From positions 1 through 5,043 of the forward strand of contig CALDNG010000512.1 of the NCBI GenBank assembly GCA_937915285.1: a stretch of 5,043 nt of DNA. Direction: 5' to 3'. Both the position numbers and the translations under genes were made by a program. The notes beneath the pieces are model-generated. The model saw only the letters and a list, made by a program, of their open reading frames with translations. It had not been told where the DNA came from and made no database searches. Source of the DNA: an uncultured Desulfomonile sp. GTDB lineage: Bacteria > Desulfobacterota > Desulfomonilia > Desulfomonilales > Desulfomonilaceae. Shown in pieces: positions 1 to 4,557 of this stretch. Numbering within the stretch: the stretch's first letter is position 1; each line of letters opens with the position of its first letter.

Positions 1-662
1 TCAGCCTTTTTGTACGCCTCTGCCAGAATGATTTCCTTTTCCTTGTTTGCATTGGCCCGGATTTCCCTCGCTTGTTCCTCGCCCTCAGCCCTGTATCTCT
101 TTGCGATACGCTCCCTTTCGGCTTTCATTCTTGCAAAAACGCTGTTCTGAACCTCCTCGGGCAAATCGACGCGCCTAATTCGTACATCTATCACCTGGAT
201 GCCGAATCGTTTGGCCTGTTCCTCTGTGCCGGCGGTAACCTGCGCCATAATACGTTCACGCTCTTCCCTGATAAAATCCTTGAAATTATGGTTCGCAATT
301 TCCTGCCTGACTCTGGCGAAGATGATGTCATTCAGGCGAGCAATAGCCCCCTGATAATTTCTCACTGTCTGGTAAAAGGTTAGTGGGTCAGTGATGAGCC
401 ACCTGGACACTGTGTCCACTGTCAGCCTTTTCTTGTCCAGGGTGATGTATTCAGCCGGTCTGGCTTCAGCAGCCAGAATCCACTTCTGAAATAACATCAA
501 TTCCTGAATGAAGGGATATTTAACGTACAAGCCCGGTTCACGGATGATTCTTACGGGTTTACCAAATTCAAGAATGAGTCCCTGTTCCCATTCCTGAACA
601 ATGAACACAGCCTGACTTGCCACAAACACTATAAAAAAAAGCGCCGCCAGTAATTTTGTCAT
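1..662 (-). CDS. hflC: HflC, FtsH protease modulator subunit (3' end cut by window)
   Basis: Not listed as a closed reading frame because its stop lies outside the window. Translating the minus strand from the ATG at 662 gives 220 uninterrupted codons. The protein starts MTKLLAALFFIVFVASQAVF, a single N-terminal membrane anchor (about residues 3-21). An SPFH/Band 7 domain follows, with the typical opening EQGLILEFGKPV and EPGLYVKYPF. The later part is a charged, Arg/Glu-rich helix (ERERIAKRYRAEGEEQAREI) ending in AEAYKKA at the window edge. The family is usually about 290-330 residues, so roughly the last quarter to third is missing. In known systems HflC pairs with HflK in a large inner-membrane assembly, mostly periplasmic, that encloses and modulates the FtsH protease. 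It starts 20 bases after the hflK stop, so it is co-transcribed with hflK. Its ribosome binding site is weak (AGAAAGG about 12 bases upstream). Confidence 0.95.
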   Translation of the reverse strand, partial: MTKLLAALFFIVFVASQAVFIVQEWEQGLILEFGKPVRIIREPGLYVKYPFIQELMLFQKWILAAEARPAEYITLDKKRLTVDTVSRWLITDPLTFYQTVRNYQGAIARLNDIIFARVRQEIANHNFKDFIREERERIMAQVTAGTEEQAKRFGIQVIDVRIRRVDLPEEVQNSVFARMKAERERIAKRYRAEGEEQAREIRANANKEKEIILAEAYKKA

Positions 663-682
663 GTCCGGTCAATGCCTTTCTA

Positions 683-1723
683 TTATTTCTGGTTTTCCTT
701 GGCAGGAGAAGATTGCCGACCCGGAACTGCCCCGGAAGAATCTGAAATAGGCAGTAGCGGCAACAGCTTTGATTCTGGGGATTCTAGAACGAACTTCCTG
801 GTCTTGGGCAGAAAGCGTTCAACACTCTCAAGATACAATCTCTCCCTGGTGACCTTGGGGGCTTTGGAGTATTCCTGTAAGATCGAGACGAAACGCTGCA
901 CATCACCTTCAGCCCTGATTACACGTTGAGCCTTGTAGGCCTCAGCTTCCCGTATTTCCTGTTGTGCCTGGCCCCTGGCCTTAGGCAGGACATCCTCCTG
1001 AAAACCGTCCGCTTCCTTTATCAGACGCTCCCTGTCTTCCCACGCCCTCACAACGTCGTGAAAGGCCTCCTGAACCTGGGATGGTGGGTCAACTACCAAT
1101 AACCGTGCCTGGGTCACCTGGAGCCCCGTATTATAAGTGTCAAGCAGCCTTTGTAGATACGCTTCTACCTTAGTCTGTATCTCCATCCGGCCACGGGTCA
1201 TCGTATAGTCTATGGTATTTTCACCTACAACACCTCGGAGGGCGACTTCAGCCGAAGCCTTGAGCGCCGCCTCCGGATTGTCACATCCGAAAAGGAATTT
1301 TACGGGATCCTGAACCCTGTATTGAACGAACAGCTGAACGTCAACAATGTTTTCATCGCCTGTAAGCATTAGTGACTCGGCCGCTATGGCCCTGGTACGA
1401 TTAGCATCGGAACGGAATCCGATCTCGGCCCTTCTCACTTTCGCCGTATCGACCACTATCTGGGTCATGAACGGTTTGGGAAGGCGGTACCTTAATCCGG
1501 GTTCGGTCAAAGAATGCACCTTGCCGAACATCAGCACGATGCCTTTTTCACCCGGACCAACTACGTAAAGACCAGATAATAGGTACAAAACGATGAGAAC
1601 CAGCGCAATGGCGCCAATTCCCCATCCCTTGAGGAACCTGTTCATGATGGCCTTGATGTCTTCAACGCCCTTCTGCAATTCCTTGACTGCGTTGTGTTCA
1701 GGTCTAGGTCTAAATTCAGACAT
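683..1723 (-). CDS. hflK: HflK, FtsH protease modulator subunit
   Basis: Encodes 346 residues from the chosen ATG at 1723. A short cytosolic N-terminus (MSEFRPRPEHNAVKELQKG) is followed by one transmembrane helix (about residues 34-54, GIGAIALVLIVLYLLSG). Next comes an SPFH/Band 7 domain opening with YVVGPGEKGIVLMFGKV and EPGLRYRLPKP, then a coiled-coil-prone charged stretch (AWEDRERLIKEADGF, EIREAEAYKAQRVIRAEGD) and a C-terminal tail ending SSPAKENQK. This order is diagnostic of HflK. The E. coli protein is about 419 residues; here the long Gly-rich N-terminus is absent, as I would expect for many non-enteric homologues. An in-frame ATG at 1741 would add six residues (MYIGGA). I prefer 1723 because GGAGGGG lies just upstream of it, inside that extension, and because the predicted promoter would leave almost no leader for 1741. 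HflK and HflC together modulate FtsH turnover of membrane proteins. Confidence 0.95.
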   Translation of the reverse strand: MSEFRPRPEHNAVKELQKGVEDIKAIMNRFLKGWGIGAIALVLIVLYLLSGLYVVGPGEKGIVLMFGKVHSLTEPGLRYRLPKPFMTQIVVDTAKVRRAEIGFRSDANRTRAIAAESLMLTGDENIVDVQLFVQYRVQDPVKFLFGCDNPEAALKASAEVALRGVVGENTIDYTMTRGRMEIQTKVEAYLQRLLDTYNTGLQVTQARLLVVDPPSQVQEAFHDVVRAWEDRERLIKEADGFQEDVLPKARGQAQQEIREAEAYKAQRVIRAEGDVQRFVSILQEYSKAPKVTRERLYLESVERFLPKTRKFVLESPESKLLPLLPISDSSGAVPGRQSSPAKENQK

Positions 1724-1725
1724 TG

Positions 1726-1732
1726 CCCCTCC
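1726..1732 (-). promoter_or_regulatory. Ribosome binding site deciding the hflK start
   Basis: On the minus strand GGAGGGG sits immediately before GC-A-ATG at 1723, with about 4 bases between GGAGG and the ATG. The spacing is short but the purine core is strong. It lies inside the possible six-residue extension from 1741, which argues for the internal ATG as the true start. Confidence 0.7.
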
Positions 1733-1751
1733 AATGTACATACGTCTTAAT

Positions 1752-1780
1752 AATATATCTTAAGAAAAACCCAAAATCAA
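1752..1780 (-). promoter_or_regulatory. Candidate sigma70-type promoter of hflKC
   Basis: On the minus strand a -35 TTGATT (1775-1780) and a -10 TATATT (1752-1757) are separated by exactly 17 bases. They match the consensus hexamers at 4 of 6 and 5 of 6 positions. Transcription would begin near 1745, giving a leader of about 22 bases before the ATG at 1723. A 6-bp inverted repeat TCTTAA/TTAAGA (1745-1750 and 1760-1765, spacer 9) straddles the -10 and could be a regulator site or simply AT-rich chance. Assigned by eye only. Confidence 0.6.
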
Positions 1781-1897
1781 ACCGACTCAAGATGTTACAA
1801 CCAGAATGCGATGTGGCTCGTCGGAGATGTAATGAAGTCAGATTGGGAATCCGTAATCGGTCAGGATAGGTGGGGTAAGCTAGGAATGTTTGAAGCA

Positions 1898-1929
1898 AGT
1901 GAAAGGGGCGACGCATCGCCCTTCTCACT
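1898..1929 (-). terminator. Strong hairpin after the small upstream gene, possible terminator
   Basis: Two 14-base arms (1898-1911 and 1916-1929) pair around a 4-base loop. In minus-strand RNA only one A-C mismatch and one G-U pair interrupt the stem, and the loop is UGCG. It lies about 40 bases beyond the stop of the small minus-strand gene and before the hflK promoter, the right place to end that transcript. The following bases (TGCTTC) are not a proper U-tract, so it may instead be an RNA-stabilising or processing hairpin. It could act on either strand. Confidence 0.45.
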
Positions 1930-1969
1930 GGAAATATAACATTGGCGATCCTGGAAAAGTTCGAAAAAG

Positions 1970-2392
1970 TTAAATCTTCTCACCTCTGCGCACTTTTTCC
2001 AAGGCAGAGTTCAACATATTTCTGGCAGATTCGCGCTTCTCCTGTGTCTCGTAACGCCAGGCGTCAATCTTCTGTATGGCTTCACTTTCCCAAGGTAACC
2101 ACGTCGAGTTGTCACGATTTCTGATGGATTTTTCGAGTTCCTTAGGAATGGGAGGGGTTGAAGATTCATCATAATGGGTTTCAAGTTTTCTCATAAACTT
2201 GAATAATAATTTCATTTCCTTCTTCGTTAAGCGCCTCTCCGTCTCCTCCTCTCCAAATAATTCCCTTCTGAGAGAGGAATCGTTTTCCACCTTCAGTTCC
2301 TGTATCAACTTTTTTAAGTATTTGAAATTAGAAGTAAAATCAGGCGCTTCAGGACGGGCCTCCAACAGGACGTGCGACGAACTCTGAGTCAT
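1970..2392 (-). CDS. Hypothetical small charged helical protein
   Basis: I do not recognise this family. From the preferred ATG at 2392 it encodes 140 residues beginning MTQSSSHVLLEARPEAPDF and ending NSALEKVRRGEKI. There is no signal peptide or membrane segment. It is rich in Lys, Arg and Glu. The first half (FKYLKKLIQELKVEND, RRLTKKEMKLLFKFMRKLE) and the C-terminus (KRESARNMLNSALEKVRRG) look helical. Between them is a Pro/Trp-containing linker (STPPIPKELE, NSTWLPWESEA). No cysteine pairs or metal or catalytic motifs are seen, so a soluble structural or adaptor role is possible but unproven. Upstream in-frame starts exist (GTG at 2413, ATG at 2407). The start at 2392 is chosen because AAGGAG lies 6 bases before it. 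It is on the same strand as hflKC, 246 bases ahead of hflK, but a hairpin and a separate hflK promoter suggest it is its own unit. The coding call rests on ORF length plus the good ribosome binding site. Confidence 0.75.
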   Translation of the reverse strand: MTQSSSHVLLEARPEAPDFTSNFKYLKKLIQELKVENDSSLRRELFGEEETERRLTKKEMKLLFKFMRKLETHYDESSTPPIPKELEKSIRNRDNSTWLPWESEAIQKIDAWRYETQEKRESARNMLNSALEKVRRGEKI

Positions 2393-2398
2393 GTCTAA

Positions 2399-2404
2399 CT
2401 CCTT
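2399..2404 (-). promoter_or_regulatory. Ribosome binding site deciding the start of the hypothetical gene
   Basis: AAGGAG on the minus strand lies 6 bases upstream of the ATG at 2392, a near-ideal Shine-Dalgarno arrangement. The alternative starts at 2407 and 2413 lie next to or upstream of it and have no such site of their own. Confidence 0.75.
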
Positions 2405-2433
2405 CATATTCACCCAATAAGTACCAAAAATGG

Positions 2434-2465
2434 TCTATTTTTATTCAACAGAAATCTAAAATAGA
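2434..2465. repeat. Inverted repeat, operator-like, upstream of the hypothetical gene
   Basis: Perfect 8-base arms TCTATTTT (2434-2441) and AAAATAGA (2458-2465) are separated by 16 bases, a centre-to-centre distance of 24. The right arm coincides with the candidate -10 and the left arm lies just downstream of the predicted start site. That geometry suits a dimeric repressor, but the arms are AT-rich and a chance occurrence is possible. Confidence 0.4.
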
Positions 2466-2486
2466 GGGAAACCGATTTATTGCCAG
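2458..2486 (-). promoter_or_regulatory. Candidate promoter of the hypothetical gene
   Basis: On the minus strand a -35-like CTGGCA (2481-2486) and a -10-like TATTTT (2458-2463) are spaced 17 bases apart, each matching 4 of 6 consensus positions. The start site would be near 2451, leaving a leader of about 58 bases. The match is modest. Its interest comes from overlapping one arm of an inverted repeat. Confidence 0.35.
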
Positions 2487-2535
2487 CAGTCCCAATAGCT
2501 TATTTTGCTTGAACTTTGGGCCTGCGGCTAAAATC

Positions 2536-2574
2536 GTGAAGGAACTTAGTTCCCTCAAAAAGGGCTCCTATCAC
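2536..2574. repeat. Nested hairpin-forming inverted repeat
   Basis: The outer arm GTGAAGGA (2536-2543) pairs with TCCTATCAC (2566-2574), leaving one bulged A. Inside it CCCT (2552-2555) pairs with AGGG (2561-2564) around a 5-base loop. An alternative fold is the perfect GGAAC-TTA-GTTCC (2541-2553). No U-tract follows on either strand, so this is not an ordinary terminator. It may be a protein site or part of an untranslated RNA. Confidence 0.4.
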
Positions 2575-2633
2575 CCGTTGCTGAGGTAGTCAAGAAATTA
2601 ATGCTAACTACAGGCTAATAATTTTCAGATAAA

Positions 2634-2669
2634 GGGAACTATTACGCGATCAAATGGTCGTAGTTTCCC
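2634..2669. repeat. Bulged hairpin sharing its core with the preceding one
   Basis: GGGAACTA (2634-2641) pairs with TAGTTTCCC (2661-2669) with one bulged T. An inner stem CGATC/GGTCG (2647-2651 and 2656-2660) closes on an AAAT loop, leaving five unpaired bases (2642-2646) on the left side. The left arm is the exact reverse complement of TAGTTCCC at 2547-2554 in the other hairpin, so the two elements could also pair with each other. Confidence 0.4.
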
Positions 2670-2757
2670 ATAAAAGCGCGATTTAAACGCGTTAAGGGGA
2701 GGATTTCACCATAAGCGCGTGAAGAGCGCGAAATACGCGAATTAATAATACGCGCGT
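2644..2757. repeat. Cluster of seven RCGCGW motifs
   Basis: RCGCGW (purine, CGCG, A or T) occurs at 2644, 2676, 2687, 2715, 2726, 2735 and 2752, seven times in about 114 bases of otherwise AT-rich sequence. Two copies of a larger unit, AAGCGCG plus 7 bases plus CGCG, begin at 2674 and 2713, 39 bases apart. Inner spacings of 11, 11 and 9 bases are close to one DNA turn. This looks like an array of binding sites for an unidentified DNA-binding protein, possibly controlling the DUF401 gene about 180 bases downstream. The protein is unknown and the role is inference. Confidence 0.4.
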
Positions 2758-2933
2758 ACCCGAAGTGTCTCCGTTTGCCTACATTCCGAAACTCGGCGCC
2801 CACAAAATGTTGAGAAAAAACCTTTGGCTGAAATGATAACTCTGAATTCCATCTACGGTTTTATGGGTTCTGGATATATGCTAGATTGATACACGTGAAT
2901 TGACTGAAGAGAAATTAGCGGGAATTCTTTTTG

Positions 2934-4232
2934 ATGGAAATCATCTCCCAATTTTTTGCTCCAGCTCTGGTTAAGGTTCTGACGGTTTTCGCTGCTCTGC
3001 TTTTGCTCAACAGAAAGCTTCCACTTTATTCCTGCCTCGTTTTTACCAGTGTTGCCTTAGGGTTGTGGATGAACATGGACATCCCATCCATTGCTCGGGT
3101 CATGGCAGTGGAGGCATTGGCGCCACCGACACTCATTCTGGCGCTGGTAATTACCTTAATCGTAGTTTTCAGTGGCATGCTCAAACTCTGCGGTAGACTT
3201 GACTCAATAGTTGCATCTTTGAGGGCCTTGTCTTCCCGGGCCAGCGTGTCTCTCGCAATGGCGCCTGCCTTGATAGGCCTGCTCCCAATGCCTGGTGGAG
3301 CTGTATTTTCAGCGCCAATGGTCGAGTCTGCCTTGGGTGGAGTTCGAATAAAACCTGAGCTTAAATTGGTGATCAATTACTGGTTCAGGCATGTTCCTGA
3401 ATTTGTGTGGCCTCTTTACCCCGGGTTCATACTTTCATTGACCATTTTTGGGCTGGAGGCTTGGCGTTTGACCATGTTCCAGATTCCCATGTCAATCGGA
3501 GCTGTCGCCGCTGGACTACTTTTTATAATTCCGTCCATCCCTTCGCACGTGGACCAGACATCGGGGCGAACCAGTGGCGTATACCGTGAATTTTTACGTG
3601 AGATAATGCCCATCACGATCGTCCTGGCGCTAATGTTTGGTCTGCAGGGCCTGGCTGAGGCGTTCCGGCGTGTCACTGGGAATCTCGTGCCTCTGTCGCA
3701 GCATCTGAGCATGACCGTGGCCTTGTTGGTTGGAATTGCGTATCTGAAGTTCTCGAATCAAATAAGGCTTGCCCAGATTAGGTCCATTCTGTTCGGCTCG
3801 GGCATTATGCCGATAGTGCTCACGGTGTTTGCAATAATGGGGTTCAAGGGTGTTCTGGAAGAATCCCATACGATCGGTCAGATCAAGGCCGAACTTCAGG
3901 CCTACAGTATTCCGGAGACTTTCGTTATTGCCCTGCTTCCGCTGATTGCCGGAATGGTCACCGGGATCGCTGTCGGTTTTGTTGGTTCATCCTTTCCTTT
4001 GGTGGCTACATTGATGCCTCCTGATCACAACATGATGCCGTACGTAGTTTTGGCCTATGGTTTCGGTTTCATGGGAATGATGTTATCACCGGTTCATCTC
4101 TGTTTCCTCGTTACACAGGAATACTTTCACACCAACGCACTTGATTCATACAGACAGTTCTGGAAGCCGTCAATTTTCATGCTGGCATGGATTGTGGCCG
4201 TGTTCCTGATTTACAGCGAGATGCTCAAATAA
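2934..4232 (+). CDS. DUF401 family multi-pass membrane protein, putative transporter
   Basis: Encodes 432 residues from the ATG at 2934; a TTG codon directly before it is also in frame but less likely. GGGA about 10 bases upstream is a fair ribosome binding site. The protein is strongly hydrophobic throughout, with roughly ten or more membrane segments and no cleavable signal evident. It carries the family hallmarks LLPMPGGAVFSAPMV (residues 116-130) and NYWFRHVPEFVWPLYPG (148-164), and a C-terminal Gly-rich half (LLPLIAGMVTGIAVGFVGSS, then VVLAYGFGFMGMMLSPVH). These hallmarks and the length place it in DUF401 (PF04165), which I recall as grouped with the ion-transporter superfamily of GntP/citrate-type carriers. 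The substrate is unknown, and nothing next to it identifies one. It is divergently oriented from the minus-strand genes and followed by 325 bases before the next gene, so it looks monocistronic. Family confidence is high; the transport role is inference. Confidence 0.9.
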   Translation: MEIISQFFAPALVKVLTVFAALLLLNRKLPLYSCLVFTSVALGLWMNMDIPSIARVMAVEALAPPTLILALVITLIVVFSGMLKLCGRLDSIVASLRALSSRASVSLAMAPALIGLLPMPGGAVFSAPMVESALGGVRIKPELKLVINYWFRHVPEFVWPLYPGFILSLTIFGLEAWRLTMFQIPMSIGAVAAGLLFIIPSIPSHVDQTSGRTSGVYREFLREIMPITIVLALMFGLQGLAEAFRRVTGNLVPLSQHLSMTVALLVGIAYLKFSNQIRLAQIRSILFGSGIMPIVLTVFAIMGFKGVLEESHTIGQIKAELQAYSIPETFVIALLPLIAGMVTGIAVGFVGSSFPLVATLMPPDHNMMPYVVLAYGFGFMGMMLSPVHLCFLVTQEYFHTNALDSYRQFWKPSIFMLAWIVAVFLIYSEMLK

Positions 4233-4402
4233 ATATTGATAGCCAGAATCTAGGGCGCCTGGTTGTATGAATCGGGGGATGTTGCTCGATCTTTCGTCGG
4301 TTTGCCCTGATCTGTAAGACATTTTTGTGGCGAGAACAACAGTTTTTAAACACCTGGCGCTCACTTGCCGAGCGAATCCGGAGTTCACGAGATGAACCTT
4401 TA
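4233..4402. other. Intergenic stretch with no convincing gene
   Basis: Between the DUF401 stop and the candidate promoter of the next gene I see no gene. A 16-codon frame from the ATG at 4267 has no ribosome binding site. A small stem CGCTC/GAGCG (4358-4362 and 4370-4374, loop 7) lacks a U-tract, so no clear terminator for the DUF401 transcript is present close to its stop. Confidence 0.5.
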
Positions 4403-4431
4403 TTGAAATATCTCGACGTAGAGGATATGTT
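4403..4431 (+). promoter_or_regulatory. Candidate promoter of the phosphoribosyltransferase-like gene
   Basis: TTGAAA (4403-4408, 5 of 6 to the -35 consensus) and TATGTT (4426-4431, 4 of 6 to the -10) are spaced exactly 17 bases apart. Transcription would begin near 4438, giving a leader of about 120 bases that contains two hairpins before the ATG at 4558. Confidence 0.45.
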
Positions 4432-4456
4432 AAACCGAAAACAGTGGTTCAAAGGA

Positions 4457-4473
4457 CAGCAGATTGACTGCTG
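4457..4473 (+). repeat. Perfect 6-bp leader hairpin
   Basis: CAGCAG (4457-4462) and CTGCTG (4468-4473) pair perfectly around the loop ATTGA. It stands 5 bases before the terminator-shaped stem, inside the predicted leader of the downstream gene. It may be a pause or regulator-binding hairpin. Confidence 0.5.
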
Positions 4474-4478
4474 ATTTC

Positions 4479-4511
4479 AAAGCGCTCCGGATTTACGGAG
4501 GCTTTTGTTTT
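4479..4511 (+). terminator. Intrinsic terminator shape in the leader, possible attenuator
   Basis: The stem AAAGC-(G)-CTCCG pairs with CGGAG-GCTTT: ten base pairs with a single bulged G at 4484 and a 6-base loop (4490-4495). It runs into a T-rich tract (TTTTGTTTT, 4503-4511). This is a classic Rho-independent form. It lies 46 bases before the next start codon, beyond the candidate promoter, so it could attenuate that gene. It is also the first good terminator after the DUF401 gene, so it might simply end that transcript, about 270 bases downstream of its stop. Confidence 0.65.
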
Positions 4512-4546
4512 CATCACAGGGGCTGCGCTCTCACCGCAGAACCATC

Positions 4547-4551
4547 AGGAG
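4547..4551 (+). promoter_or_regulatory. Ribosome binding site of the phosphoribosyltransferase-like gene
   Basis: AGGAG lies 6 bases before the ATG at 4558, a near-ideal arrangement that fixes the start of this window-truncated gene. Confidence 0.8.
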
Positions 4552-4557
4552 CAAGAA

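Larger units (their letters stand above)
2487..2933. other. Gene-free divergent intergenic stretch with structured elements
   Basis: No open frame with a plausible start and ribosome binding site is seen on either strand. The stretch separates the minus-strand hypothetical gene from the plus-strand DUF401 gene. It holds two hairpin-forming segments (2536-2574 and 2634-2669) and a CGCG-rich cluster (2644-2757), listed separately. The promoter of the DUF401 gene should lie in its right part. Weak candidates are TTGAGA (2810-2815) with GATAAC (2835-2840) at a long 19-base spacing, and an extended -10-like TGCTAGATT around 2879-2887 without a good -35. I do not commit to either. Confidence 0.5.

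Noticed and set aside
72..383. A 103-residue plus-strand frame
   Set aside because: It lies wholly antisense to hflC, whose reading frame is clearly real by homology.
1716..1928. A 70-residue minus-strand frame overlapping the hflK start
   Set aside because: It covers the hflK promoter and the hairpin, has no ribosome binding site, and its translation resembles no protein. It overlaps the well-supported hflK start in another frame.
1942..2124. A 60-residue plus-strand frame
   Set aside because: It is antisense to the hypothetical gene at 1970-2392, which has a much better start signal and greater length.
2487..2933. Replication origin or CRISPR array in the gene-free stretch
   Set aside because: No DnaA-box series (TTATNCACA) and no regular direct repeats with unique spacers are present. 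The CGCG motifs are too short and unevenly spaced for a CRISPR.
4170..4452. Two overlapping minus-strand frames of 72 and 75 residues after the DUF401 gene
   Set aside because: They have low-complexity, non-protein-like composition, no ribosome binding sites, and partly lie antisense to the DUF401 gene and over the candidate promoter.
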